Origin: CBDDEH01 sp965226865
Lineage (GTDB): Bacteria; Chloroflexota; Dehalococcoidia; Lucifugimonadales; JAGWBF01
Direction of reading: 5' to 3'
DNA length: 64,000 bases
NCBI GenBank assembly: GCA_965226865.1
Contig: CBDDEH010000004.1
Span: 1,922,001 to 1,986,000 of the forward strand
The position numbers and the translations under genes were made by a program. Position 1 is the stretch's first letter, and each line of letters starts with the position of its first letter. The notes below the pieces were generated by a model that worked only from the letters and a program-made list of their open reading frames with translations, was not told the origin of the DNA and did not search any database. Shown one piece after another: positions 53,719-62,474 of this stretch.

Positions 53719-54126
53719 ATGTACCGGGCTTTCCCCGGCTCGGACTACTACGAGGGCTCCGTTGCCATAGGGGTCTCCCCCCGTAGGCAATCCCGCGTTC
53801 CGTTTGACTTCGGGGATTGGGCTTTGCTAGTATTCACGTACATCCACCAGAGGAGTACTGCCATAAAGACGGCACTCGTGGTCTTGGTAGTGGTGGTCGG
53901 ATTTGCTCTAGTAGTGACTCTGGCGACACCTGTGTCTTTTCTTGTGTTGAACAGGTTTGGGTTGGCAGAGACTTGGGTCGTTGGAGCCTTATTTTCCTCC
54001 TTCATATTATTTTGGTCCGTTGTGCTGTTCATGGGATTGGTGTTGGCTGCCGTCGTCGTAGTGGGGTGGCGCATTCTCAAGGTGAGATGCGTTACGTTTG
54101 GAAGCGACGGCGGGAGCCGTGGCTAA
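53719..54126 (+). CDS. Possible membrane protein with two helices
   Basis: The convincing part begins near 53820 (DWALLVFTYIHQRSTAIKTA) and contains two long hydrophobic helices (VLVVVVGFALVVTL; FILFWSVVLFMGLVLAAVVV) with a basic end. The start is unresolved: the ATG at 53719 lacks a ribosome site and its first 35 codons look like non-coding sequence that flanks the intron fragment. Listed because the hydrophobic pattern is unlikely by chance. Confidence 0.35.
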   Translation: MYRAFPGSDYYEGSVAIGVSPRRQSRVPFDFGDWALLVFTYIHQRSTAIKTALVVLVVVVGFALVVTLATPVSFLVLNRFGLAETWVVGALFSSFILFWSVVLFMGLVLAAVVVVGWRILKVRCVTFGSDGGSRG

Positions 54127-54618
54127 GACCGTGGTGGCTAGAGCGCATCCAGATTAACCAGGTCCCCGTTGTCTTCGACACAGGACGTTCTAGCGCGACT
54201 TAGGTGCCCCGTTCGTTCCCTTGAATGCCCACATTGGCCATCGTTCGCTCACCGGAGGTGCGCTGGCCACGAGTACCGGCCAGTGCAATGAGCGGCGCCG
54301 GGTTTCAAGCGTTTTACCGGCGGGTGAAATCAGACACCGACTGGGAACTGGGGTTCAGGCAATCAAGCTTTCACCGTATCGCGCGGGCCTTGCGGAACCA
54401 GCCCTACAACGCTTTCAGGCTGTAGCCGCTTTACCGAAACTGGCTTTAGTACCTCCGACTGGATAACAATCCCGTAGACGGTGTGGGGGCGTTTGCAGCA
54501 CGGTGCCCGCGAATGGGTATCCCTTGCGAATGTGCTTCAATAGGCTGAGTTGCTAGGGCATGTGGCAGTGAAACTCTTGTTGAAGGTTACAAACTGACCA
54601 GAAAGGAATGGAAACAAC
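54127..54618. other. Intergenic, one weak open frame
   Basis: A 66-codon frame at 54225-54425 (ending QSSFHRIARALRNQPYNAFRL minus its first residue) has no clear ribosome site and no recognised family. Nothing else seen. Confidence 0.3.
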
Positions 54619-55569
54619 ATGACTAGACGAATCGAGTACGCTTTTCTTTTCGCGGTATTGGCGCTTGCGTTGGCTGCCTTCTGTGTTTTCTCTCGCGTAG
54701 CACTTGCTGATGGTTCCGGCAATGAGAACACCGCTAATGAATCCTCAAATCATCAGGCTACCGGCGATCAGGGGGCTGGCGACGAAGGCTCCGGTGAAGA
54801 GGGCTCCGGCGACGAAGGCTCCGGCGACGAGGGCGCTGGCAACGAAGGCCAAGCGTTGGGGTTTTCGCAAGGTCAGGAAACTGAGATCCAGGTTGGTTCT
54901 GTCGTTGGCAGTGCCACGCTTCGAGACTCAATGTGTGTGATCCACACTCCTATCAAGATCGGGGCACGCGTGCAAAATGGAAGTAGCCCTCTTGCGATTA
55001 GCTGGCGTTTCGATGAACAGTGCAGGGCTGTCGTTTATGACATTCAACCAATTTCAGAAGCCGAAAACACGCTAGCGCATACAGCACCGGCTGAAAACGG
55101 ACAGTTCATTTCTCCTGTCCCAGGTTTGGTGCCTAGCGGCGGCGAACCGATGGCCACAGAGGATACCGGAGTCGACTCCAGCTCTCGCGAAGAACGTGCG
55201 GGGTGGGTCGGCTACACTATCCTCGAACAGTTTGATGTGCCTGCGACTTACGTGTACGCCCATCTCTATTACTGGGAGGAAGATGACTCGGTATCGGGTG
55301 GCCATAGCCCTTACGCTTACTGTTGGAACTCATGGTTCCCGGGCTGGACGATTGAAGACTGTTCCTCCACATACTATCCGCATGGACCGGACTACGTGTG
55401 GATAGAGGTCGAAGGGGAGTTTCAGAACGATCTGAACATCGAGTATACTATGTACGCGCAGTGGTACGGCACTGCATACGGCTATTCGTACACATGCGAC
55501 TTGACCGAGGGAGCCCTGCCCATATTTTGGGAAGAGGTCTGTCGGGGCGGGAAAATTCAGCAACCGTAA
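54619..55569 (+). CDS. Secreted protein with acidic glycine-serine repeats (316 aa)
   Basis: Signal peptide (about 1-30, ending ALADG). Residues 45-77 are a low-complexity tract of GDEGSG-type units coded by near-exact 15-bp DNA repeats (54775-54850), a site prone to length change. The mature domain is Tyr/Trp/Cys-rich (SYTCDLTEGALPIFWEEVC) and acidic. AAAGGAATGG lies upstream of the ATG. No family recognised; tract and composition suggest a surface-exposed adhesive or calcium-binding protein, which is inference. Confidence 0.72.
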   Translation: MTRRIEYAFLFAVLALALAAFCVFSRVALADGSGNENTANESSNHQATGDQGAGDEGSGEEGSGDEGSGDEGAGNEGQALGFSQGQETEIQVGSVVGSATLRDSMCVIHTPIKIGARVQNGSSPLAISWRFDEQCRAVVYDIQPISEAENTLAHTAPAENGQFISPVPGLVPSGGEPMATEDTGVDSSSREERAGWVGYTILEQFDVPATYVYAHLYYWEEDDSVSGGHSPYAYCWNSWFPGWTIEDCSSTYYPHGPDYVWIEVEGEFQNDLNIEYTMYAQWYGTAYGYSYTCDLTEGALPIFWEEVCRGGKIQQP

Positions 55570-55593
55570 TAGATCTGAACGGGCTGAATTACG

Positions 55594-55941
55594 TTGGCTA
55601 GATTTATCAGACACTTGGAGCAATTGACGCTCGTAGGCAGTGGGGCGCTAGCACTTGCGGTCAGCGTAGGCCTCTTCGTCTCCCTGCTAGTCCGCCCGAC
55701 AGCAGAAATAAACCTCCTTAACATGGCGACGCTGGTGCTAGCGTCCGCCGCGGGCATCGGACTGATCCTCAGGCCCAATAGCCCCAAGTGGCTGATCCCA
55801 GCGAGTCTTTGTCTTTTGTGCTCGGTGATCCCGACTGTATTCGGAGCAGTTTTCGTGCTGTACGCTGCTCCCGTCACATTACTTCTAGCCGGGGTAGGCT
55901 TGAAGGTTTTCCGTACCCTAGCCGGAGTACATGTTCGATGA
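55594..55941 (+). CDS. 115-aa multi-pass membrane protein
   Basis: Four hydrophobic helices (LALAVSVGLFVSLLV; MATLVLASAAGIGLIL; IPASLCLLCSVIPTVFGAVF; LLLAGVGLKVF). TTG start, weak ribosome site, 24 bp after the secreted-protein stop, so probably co-transcribed with it. No family recognised. Confidence 0.55.
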   Translation: MARFIRHLEQLTLVGSGALALAVSVGLFVSLLVRPTAEINLLNMATLVLASAAGIGLILRPNSPKWLIPASLCLLCSVIPTVFGAVFVLYAAPVTLLLAGVGLKVFRTLAGVHVR

Positions 55942-56158
55942 AGTGTTGTGGTCGGGCGGCGGACCCCACAGCTAAGCTCTTCCAAGCGTGTAAAGGGCGG
56001 AGTAATAAAGGAGTCGCTCAGGCCACCCCGGCTTAGCCCACACGACAAGTCTCTCACACGATGGTCGCGCTTGTGCGGACGTTGCGGTTGTAATGCCCCA
56101 ATATCGTCAATTATCTTCGTGAGAGATTAGGAAACAGTCAAACCAACCATGGGTTTTC

Positions 56159-56866
56159 TTAGACGTTGATGGTATCGCCAGAGGCGTCTACACGTGCACC
56201 CAGACCTATAGGGAGCGCCTCTAGGTCTGGGCGCCCAAGAACTCGCTCTATACAAGCTTTGCTACCGCCAATGTAGGTATCCAAAGAATCTATTTCGGTT
56301 GCAACGCACCAGGCCCGGTCTTCTGGCCACCAAATGTTCGGCGATTGCCCCCATCTTCCCCCAACATGCTTGTAAAACGACATGATGCTGTCCAGAGGGC
56401 CACAAAAGACCAAGTACTCCTCCCTGCGTGGAACTTTCAACTTAGCTACCCTCTTGAAGTAGCGGTCATCAAGGAATCCATAGCCGTGCCAAAGGGAGAA
56501 ATAGCAGCGTTCGGGTGTGGAAGTGAACCCTTTGAGGACACTGATCAGAACCTGGCACTCGTCCTCGGGTAGCATCCCATAGAACGGGATGCGGCCCCAC
56601 GAAGGTTTTTCGTCTAAGTGTACGTCAAGGTTTGCGATTCGACAGAACTGCATCTGTGGATGAACGACTTTCCCGTTCCACGACGCCACAGTGGACCACC
56701 TCACCTGTTCCCAACTTCGGTCAGCTTTCCAGAGTTTGGCCGGGTGAAAGACTCGTGCGTAGGCTTCAAATCCCTCTGGGACTAGAGATCCTACGAACCT
56801 TCCCTTCTCTGAAGCCCAGTCTCCAAGCCGCTCCTTGATCCAATTGGCCGGGTAGGGAGCGTTCAT
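56159..56866 (-). CDS. Soluble protein of unknown function (235 aa)
   Basis: Chosen start MNAPYPANWIKERLGDWASE; in-frame TTG and GTG codons extend it to 56974, overlapping the upstream gene. Contains VPEGFEAYARVFHPA, then FYGMLPEDECQVLISVL, FSLWHGYGFLDD and WWPEDRAWCVATEIDSLDTY with YIGGS. The VATEID..TYIGGS block is shared with hypothetical proteins of Actinobacteria as I recall, which would suggest transfer; unverified. No transmembrane segment or signal. Confidence 0.7.
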   Translation of the reverse strand: MNAPYPANWIKERLGDWASEKGRFVGSLVPEGFEAYARVFHPAKLWKADRSWEQVRWSTVASWNGKVVHPQMQFCRIANLDVHLDEKPSWGRIPFYGMLPEDECQVLISVLKGFTSTPERCYFSLWHGYGFLDDRYFKRVAKLKVPRREEYLVFCGPLDSIMSFYKHVGGRWGQSPNIWWPEDRAWCVATEIDSLDTYIGGSKACIERVLGRPDLEALPIGLGARVDASGDTINV

Positions 56867-56928
56867 CAACTCGACACCGTCGGGTTGATGGTTCTTGCCC
56901 TGCGGCTGCCTTTGCCCTACAGATACCA

Positions 56929-57204
56929 AGTCGAGCACACGGGCAGCAGCTTTCAAAAGCCCGTTTACGGACAATTACTTACCTTCCGGCTATTCGATGT
57001 AATCCCACCGTATGTGTTGCCGTCCGGACCTAACATCCAATGGGCGCTGATGGCCCTATAACGCCCGTTCTCGCAGGGGCCATGTGTTGTTACTTCAATG
57101 CTGTACGCGTTGTAGACGGTATCGGAAACCTCCGGACCCCAAGGCTCCAATCCGAAGCAGAACCCCAGAAAACAATGCGTTTGCCTATAGAGTTCGGTCT
57201 CTAC
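56929..57204. repeat. Segmental duplication, copy B (parent)
   Basis: Covers the 3' end of the 196-aa secreted protein gene and 36 bp beyond. Nearly identical to 51382-51656. Confidence 0.9.
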
Positions 57205-57555
57205 CCAAATTTCGGGCACTTCGAACCCGTTTGGGCATACCGTCCTGGCGTGTACATTAACTACCCAAGGTCCTTCGCTGTCGGATGCATGGGGATAGTC
57301 CGTCTGTCCGTAGCAACCCCAAGGGTTGTCGACCAGGTCACGCGCATAATCCCCACCTGGACCCACGAGTGCCCCCAGTTCTGTAACTGGAGGAGCATCT
57401 GGAAGTCGCTCCCTCAGCCTTTCCATTTGCTCCACAGTAGCAACAGTGAACTCCCCTAGCCTTGGTGATTCCGCAAATACATTGGATGCTCCTAGAGTCG
57501 ACAACACCACTGCCAAAATGAGGGTAAACGTTACACGGCTAAATATCCTGCTCAT
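56965..57555 (-). CDS. Secreted Cys-containing protein of unknown function (196 aa)
   Basis: Signal peptide MSRIFSRVTFTLILAVVLST to NVFAES. Six Cys in the mature part (WGCYG, RTVCPNG, THCFLGFCFG, GPCENG, SNCP) suggest disulphides outside the cell. GAGGAGG precedes the ATG. Its 3' third has been copied to 51.4 kb. No family recognised. The copied fragment shows recent activity of whatever duplicates DNA in this region. Confidence 0.75.
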   Translation of the reverse strand: MSRIFSRVTFTLILAVVLSTLGASNVFAESPRLGEFTVATVEQMERLRERLPDAPPVTELGALVGPGGDYARDLVDNPWGCYGQTDYPHASDSEGPWVVNVHARTVCPNGFEVPEIWVETELYRQTHCFLGFCFGLEPWGPEVSDTVYNAYSIEVTTHGPCENGRYRAISAHWMLGPDGNTYGGITSNSRKVSNCP

Positions 57556-57609
57556 GCCAAGTGCCTCCTCTTGTTCTCTCCTCCGACTGGTGTCTTGCAG
57601 CTCGGACTC

Positions 57610-57738
57610 CTAGCGCCCCGCGCCGACCGGCTCCTCCTCCCGCTCCTGCTCCATGTCTAGCGCCCAATCGAACAGGGACGCGGTTGTGGGCTGGGGCTTG
57701 CGGCCCCGGCCCTTGGGCTTCAACGGCTCCTCGGCCAT
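57610..57738 (-). CDS. 42-aa charged protein related to a helicase-linked ORF
   Basis: MAEEPLKPKGRGRKPQPTTA then SLFDWALDMEQEREEEPVGAGR. Pattern: basic Arg/Pro/Lys-rich first half, then a SLFDWAL helix and acidic end. A frameshifted relative lies at 63051-63154, directly after a SNF2 helicase remnant, which suggests the two belong to one mobile module. It starts 26 bp after the 372-aa gene on the same strand. Function unknown. Confidence 0.55.
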   Translation of the reverse strand: MAEEPLKPKGRGRKPQPTTASLFDWALDMEQEREEEPVGAGR

Positions 57739-57763
57739 GAACTCGGCCCACGAGAGAATCGTT

Positions 57764-58882
57764 CTACTCGCCGATAACGGCCGTACAGCTTATTCTGCCC
57801 AAGCTGGGTCCCGGTATCGGTATGAGGGTACCCCCTTCGCCTGGGGGCCGATACAGGGACAGATACGCCGGTTGGGCCTCCAATGTCAACTCCCGTGCGT
57901 CTTCAAGCGCGGGCCAACAGACGAGTGTTTGATCCCCATGCCACCACCATATCTGGTTGGAGACGCCACCGGACGCAACCTGCACCACGTAGTGGTGGCC
58001 AGCATTGTCTCTGACACTTCTAAACCCCTCCCACTGCCGGACAATCCCCGGCTGTTTCGCGGAGGACCATCCCTTGGGAAGGCGGAATCGGACTCTTACA
58101 CGGACAGCAAAGCCAAGCTCCAGGATATCGATCTGCTGTACCTTTACGTGGAGAAGACCTTTTGAGCGAGTGTGCACCTTCGGACGTATCGAACGGAGTG
58201 AGGAGCCGTTTGTTGCAGAGAGCACGAGATCTCCCATTGGGAATGCTCCCTGTAGGAGATGTTCCAGCACGAGCCGAGAGGAAAGGGACAGACGGTGGTC
58301 CTGAAGCCACCGCGCCGGGTCTGTGGAATCTGGAAGCCTCAGCAGATCGGCGAGGAGCGTATCCGGTCCCGGATCGACCTGAGAGCGGCTTGGGGAAGTC
58401 TCCGCCGGCAGACTAATCTTCCGGCGAAGCCGCGTCAGAGCATCCACAAGATGGCGATGCTCTGACGGGCCATCGACGATATCGCCCCTCTGCTTGGGAG
58501 CGCCCCAATCCTCATCCGATCGAAGCAGTGGGCCATACATGGCGCCATACTTGTCCTGTAGGGATTGATGCACCTGCCGTTCTTGCTCGCTTGTGAGCAT
58601 ACCGGAGACAATTCTGTTCTGGGCGCCGTACATCATTCCAGCCATGTCCAAGCTCTGTTCGATGGCCAGCAGAGCTACGGCAGCGCCCCTTTCAGCCTCA
58701 AGCCACCGCAGAACATCAACGCTCTCCGACAAGCTGAGCAGTTCGCGTAGCACCTCCCGTGAAAGGTCGCCTTCCGGCCACGACAATCGGGTGCCCGGCC
58801 TCAAATTCCTGAGGGCCGTCATTCGATCCTGTAGTCCGAGTTCCCGTCCAACAACGGTGTCATATGTGAGAACCTGGGACAT
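57764..58882 (-). CDS. Hypothetical protein (372 aa)
   Basis: Soluble. The N-terminal half is helical (LREVLRELLSLSESVDVLRW-type; starts MSQVLTYDTVVGRELGLQDR), the C-terminal half beta-rich with VRVRFRLPKGW, QWEGFRSVRDNAGHHYVVQV and a late LTLEAQPAYLSLY. It contains two related stretches (VLRWLEAERGAAVALLAIEQ and ARWLQDHRLSLSSRLVLEHL), suggesting an internal duplication. No signal or membrane helix. No recognised family. Confidence 0.7.
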   Translation of the reverse strand: MSQVLTYDTVVGRELGLQDRMTALRNLRPGTRLSWPEGDLSREVLRELLSLSESVDVLRWLEAERGAAVALLAIEQSLDMAGMMYGAQNRIVSGMLTSEQERQVHQSLQDKYGAMYGPLLRSDEDWGAPKQRGDIVDGPSEHRHLVDALTRLRRKISLPAETSPSRSQVDPGPDTLLADLLRLPDSTDPARWLQDHRLSLSSRLVLEHLLQGAFPMGDLVLSATNGSSLRSIRPKVHTRSKGLLHVKVQQIDILELGFAVRVRVRFRLPKGWSSAKQPGIVRQWEGFRSVRDNAGHHYVVQVASGGVSNQIWWWHGDQTLVCWPALEDARELTLEAQPAYLSLYRPPGEGGTLIPIPGPSLGRISCTAVIGE

Positions 58883-59012
58883 TTAAGGCCTCGGCAGTAA
58901 GTATATCCAGGCCGTGTCCGAGCCAATAAAGACCGAAAGCACAGGCAGGCTGTCTGGCTCCACCATTTAGCAGGCGAAGAGCAGCCAGAGTGGTGCCCCA
59001 ATCCTAAGGAAT

Positions 59013-59051
59013 CAGAGTTGCACAGTTAGCTGAAGGGGCTGTGCAACTCTG
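59013..59051 (-). terminator. Hairpin after the 200-aa secreted protein
   Basis: Perfect 13-bp stem (CAGAGTTGCACAG with CTGTGCAACTCTG), 13-nt loop, 14 bp past the stop; only ATTCCTT follows, so termination strength is uncertain. Confidence 0.65.
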
Positions 59052-59064
59052 AAGTGGCCCTTGT

Positions 59065-59667
59065 TTAAGTCACCCAAACGACATCAGTAGGGGTACCCGC
59101 AGCGGTGCAGACGCCACCCCAAACCAAGGTGCTTGTGGCGGAGGTGATTATTCCCCATATCACACCTGGCCCGGTATATACAGCTTGATCGTCTTGCCAA
59201 TAGCTAGAGAATATCCAACTATCGCTCCCACTCACGTAATGGCCTCCGCCTGTATACAGGTTGTGGGCACTTCCTGAATATGATGCACTGAACATCGGCC
59301 CTTGACTCGATGTGATTATCGTTTGCCAGTGGAGAAATCCACCCCCGCTATTGAATAGGTTCAAGGTAAGCGAGCCGCAATTTCCGACCACGGTTCCGTA
59401 CGGCTCTACCTCTTCGTCTCCATCCACGGTTCCGTTTCCATATCCACAGAGATTCCGATCAGCAAGCTCTCGACGTATCTCGGGCGTATCCGGAGTTAGC
59501 GAGCAGTCAACTGTCAGAGACACCGCTATAGTGTCCACTGGCTCATTCGGAGCCTGATCCGCATCCGAAGCGTCATCCGCATAGACGGTGCCAAGGAACA
59601 CCGTCAGAGCCAGGATGACTACGCCTACTACTGGAACAAACCTCCTCAGTACAGTGTATGCCGCCAC
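59065..59667 (-). CDS. Secreted protein of unknown function (200 aa)
   Basis: GTG start at 59667 with AAAGGAGGG 6 nt upstream; an ATG 13 codons earlier has no ribosome site. Signal peptide FVPVVGVVILALTVFLGTVY. Mature part has an acidic N-terminus, an early Cys pair (VDCSLT, RNLCGYG), a Gly/Ser/Tyr-rich beta domain (SASYSGSAHNLYTGGGHYVS) and a late VCTAAGT. No family recognised. Similar signal and composition to other secreted proteins of this region. Confidence 0.72.
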   Translation of the reverse strand: MAAYTVLRRFVPVVGVVILALTVFLGTVYADDASDADQAPNEPVDTIAVSLTVDCSLTPDTPEIRRELADRNLCGYGNGTVDGDEEVEPYGTVVGNCGSLTLNLFNSGGGFLHWQTIITSSQGPMFSASYSGSAHNLYTGGGHYVSGSDSWIFSSYWQDDQAVYTGPGVIWGIITSATSTLVWGGVCTAAGTPTDVVWVT

Positions 59668-59706
59668 GATTCGCCCTCCTTTATATAAATGGCGTCGTGC
59701 TTGCAT

Positions 59707-59924
59707 ATTGTATCACGCCCATCGTTTCTCTGGCGAAGGACTGACAAGAAACCCAGCTTCGGTGCCGGTATCATGCAAGGCCCCGCTCTGGCTTGACGAG
59801 CGGACAGCAGGATGGGCTTCACACATAGCAGATCGACCCCCTTGCCCGATACTTACGGGCTAAGCCTGAACAAAAGAAGGCCACACACATGGACAAGCAG
59901 CTACTGCGAAGCCCCCGCTGAGTC
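59707..59924. other. Intergenic, nothing convincing
   Basis: No ribosome site or recognisable product. Leads into the helicase remnant. Confidence 0.35.
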
Positions 59925-60158
59925 CTCCCCCTCTCCATTCACGATCTTCCTCCTAGGGCCATCATCAGGTCGTCCTCATCGTCACCAAACACCGCCAGCC
60001 GTCCTCGGGCAGCTCCTCTCCGCAGCTAGCCAGCTCTGGAGCTTCTTGGCCACCAGCTTGAGCGCGTTAGTTCGAAGGGTGCCCCTGTAGGCCATGAACG
60101 CCACTTCCACCGGCCGGGTCTGCTCGATGCGCCAGGATCGGCGCGACGCCTGCCGCAT
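59925..60158 (-). pseudogene. SNF2-family helicase C-terminal remnant, copy A
   Basis: MRQASRRSWRIEQTRPVEVA is motif VI of a SNF2/DEAD helicase, followed by AYRGTLRTNALKLVAKKLQS, then frame loss before DDLMMAL. The same stretch occurs at 63160-63633. Everything upstream (ATP-binding core) is missing; MITE copy 2 lies 90 bp upstream of this fragment. Confidence 0.7.
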
Positions 60159-60247
60159 CGTGTAGATACGACTTGACGGTAGACAGCACCACCTTTGAAT
60201 TGCGGGTGGTTCTGTGAGCCGCATAGGGTCCGTTACCTTACAATTAT

Positions 60248-60408
60248 GATTCCCTCGTAAAAACCCGTTTTGAGGAAGTTCCAGCGCTTTAGCATATCTG
60301 AGCGCCACCGTATGTTGGGGTAGTACACGGAACAGAGACTGTATATTGTATCCAGGCAAGGGTACGGTTGTTCTAATTCGACCTGCACAGACTTTTTACG
60401 AGAGAATC
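60248..60408. repeat. MITE copy 2 (161 bp)
   Basis: Same ends as copy 1. Target duplication CAATTAT at 60241-60247 and 60408-60414. Confidence 0.88.
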
Positions 60409-60414
60409 AATTAT

Positions 60415-60741
60415 GATAGGTCGGCGCATTGCTGGCGGCGACACCACCTGTGTCCACAGACAGCGGAGGGCTCGTAGCCCGGCCTCTCTTGGTAAATTAG
60501 CCCAGAGTCAGTCCGTTACGACTTCCAAGGAGTTGAGGACGAAGACCTCCTCTGCCTTGCACGAGGGACTGGGTGGCGAGACAAACTGAGGTTCTCGGGT
60601 TGCGGTCGCGCCGCCGGGAACGATCTGGTCACCGTTTCGCAATGACACCATCGTAGCGTCTTAAGTATAGGTGAATCCAACGCCCAGGTTGACAAAGCAT
60701 CAGGATTTGTGATAATTGATAAAATCATAATATATGGGTGG
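60415..60741. other. Spacer between MITE copies 2 and 3
   Basis: About 330 bp without a supported gene; AT-rich near 60,700-60,735. Confidence 0.4.
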
Positions 60742-60749
60742 CATGGTCT

Positions 60750-60909
60750 GATTCCCTCGTAAAAACCCGTTTTGAGGAAGTTCAAGCGCTTTAGCACACC
60801 TGAGCGCTAGCGTATGTTGGGGTAGTACACGGAACAGAGGGTATATATTGTACCAGGCAAGTGTACGGTTGTTCTAATTCCACCTGCGCAGACTTTTTAC
60901 GAGAGAATC
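60750..60909. repeat. MITE copy 3 (160 bp)
   Basis: Same ends as copies 1 and 2. Target duplication CATGGTCT at 60742-60749 and 60909-60916. Confidence 0.88.
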
Positions 60910-60993
60910 ATGGTCTCGGTCCCCGAATAGAGAGGCAGGCTGCCAACCGACCAGAATTCATAAATATCTCAATGGATTCGGCAGGAGGAAGCT

Positions 60994-61473
60994 ATGAAGA
61001 CAAGAAAGTGGGTCTTGATCGGGGCTGTCCCGGTTTTTTTGATAGTTGCGGTGATTGCCCTAGCTGCCGGTACGGCTGCGGGTGGGTCTGATTCAACACC
61101 GCCACCTCCGGAATCTCGGCCATCTCCGCCACCGAATATACCGGAACCCCGTTCAACCCAAGACGGTCTGAGCAGCGAGGAGCGCAATGAGATCAAAGCG
61201 CGGCGTGGCACACCGTCATGGGGGTCGCACACCGCAGGAACGGTAATCGAGATTGCGGGCCGACAAGTTCAGTTGCCCACAGATGTGTACGTGGAGGGGA
61301 TAGTCGATCACGTGTTGTGCGTCGAGGGTGAATCCTGCCCGAATACACCGATATATGGGCTTCGGCGCGGAGATTCTCGCGTGGGCATCGAGGAGCACAC
61401 CGGGCAGTTCGTTCCTGGGTCGTCCGACTCCGACTTGGCAGCGTTCGACTTCATTCAGGAAGCGTTGCGATGA
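60994..61473 (+). CDS. Exported small protein paired with a metalloprotease
   Basis: 159 aa. N-terminal signal or anchor helix (about 6-26), Pro-rich linker (PPPPESRPSPPPNIPEPR), then a domain with GTVIEIAGRQVQLPTDVYVE, one Cys pair (LCVEGESCP) and an acidic end. AGGAGG lies 6 nt before the ATG. Its stop overlaps the start of the protease gene (ATGA), which suggests a joint role, for example an inhibitor, propeptide-like chaperone or substrate adaptor. That is inference; no family recognised. Confidence 0.72.
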   Translation: MKTRKWVLIGAVPVFLIVAVIALAAGTAAGGSDSTPPPPESRPSPPPNIPEPRSTQDGLSSEERNEIKARRGTPSWGSHTAGTVIEIAGRQVQLPTDVYVEGIVDHVLCVEGESCPNTPIYGLRRGDSRVGIEEHTGQFVPGSSDSDLAAFDFIQEALR

Positions 61474-62474
61474 ACACCAAACGGAAGGCCACAGCCGCGG
61501 TCCTGTTCATATTGATGCTAACTGTAGTGTCCGTTGGTGTCGTTGTCGCCCACCATAACGGTCTCTATCTGAACTACGATTCTGGGAAGCAGAAAGCACA
61601 GGCTGGCAAGGAGAACTACGCTCATCTTTGGTGGGTGCAGTACGATGCGAACATGTACTGGAAGGCAGACAGCCCGTTGCGTTCTGACGTCATGAGTGCC
61701 ATCGATGACTGGACAGCCGAGATTCCAGAGCTAACGTGGATAGAGCGCCCGTCGGACTACGACATAGAGTTCAAACTAGGAGATTGCCCGTTTAGCTCAA
61801 GTGCTCCTGCATGCGTACATGGACGTACTTTTTCAAACGATTTCTGGGCAGACGCCAACTACCAAGATACGGCCCAAGTATGGGTTCAAGACCGATCCGA
61901 TTGGGGTGTAGGCAGCCGACAGGCAGCAATCTCCCATGAGCTTGGCCACCTGTACGCATTGCACGAGGGATATAACGACTCCTCTCGCACGTGCAACGGT
62001 TCTCGTACGACAATTATGGATGGGATGAAGAGGAACGCTAACAACAAGATCGTGCATTGCGATGGACTGACTGGTCCGAACGCTTCTGATGGCAATGACG
62101 TTGAAGACTTCTACCACACTGGCGACACGGGGAGCATGACCGCGAGCTCCTCTGGCACAGAGGCCACCTTCACTTGGAAGGATCAAACGTGGGCCGAACA
62201 GGAGTATGAGGTCAAATTCTTCTGGTGGAACCAAACGGAGGAGGAGTGGGAGTTGTTCACACGCCGCTCCCGCACTAGGGACGTGGGCGTGCACGTGCCT
62301 ACCAGCAGTTGCTCATCAAGTGCCGGGTGTGACGACCGAACGCTCTCCGAAACCATCGACAGGGTCGTCTACGATACACCTGCCGCTTGGTACATCATGT
62401 GTGGATGGCCATATTTCGAGAAGTACCGCGACCACGGTACGTGGCGATGTTCGCCAATAGTGTATGTGAATTGA
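61470..62474 (+). CDS. Secreted matrixin-like zinc metalloprotease
   Basis: 334 aa. Signal peptide MNTKRKATAAVLFILMLTVV to VVVAHH. Catalytic motif AISHELGHLYALHEGY (near 153-168): HExxH is complete, the metzincin Gly is Ala, and the third ligand would be the His or Glu of LHEG. IMDGM downstream can serve as the Met-turn. Cys pairs (GDCPFSSSAPACVHG; SSCSSSAGCDD) suggest disulphides. Residues 220-280 look like a beta-sandwich domain. Translationally coupled to the 159-aa protein. Confidence 0.82.
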   Translation: MNTKRKATAAVLFILMLTVVSVGVVVAHHNGLYLNYDSGKQKAQAGKENYAHLWWVQYDANMYWKADSPLRSDVMSAIDDWTAEIPELTWIERPSDYDIEFKLGDCPFSSSAPACVHGRTFSNDFWADANYQDTAQVWVQDRSDWGVGSRQAAISHELGHLYALHEGYNDSSRTCNGSRTTIMDGMKRNANNKIVHCDGLTGPNASDGNDVEDFYHTGDTGSMTASSSGTEATFTWKDQTWAEQEYEVKFFWWNQTEEEWELFTRRSRTRDVGVHVPTSSCSSSAGCDDRTLSETIDRVVYDTPAAWYIMCGWPYFEKYRDHGTWRCSPIVYVN

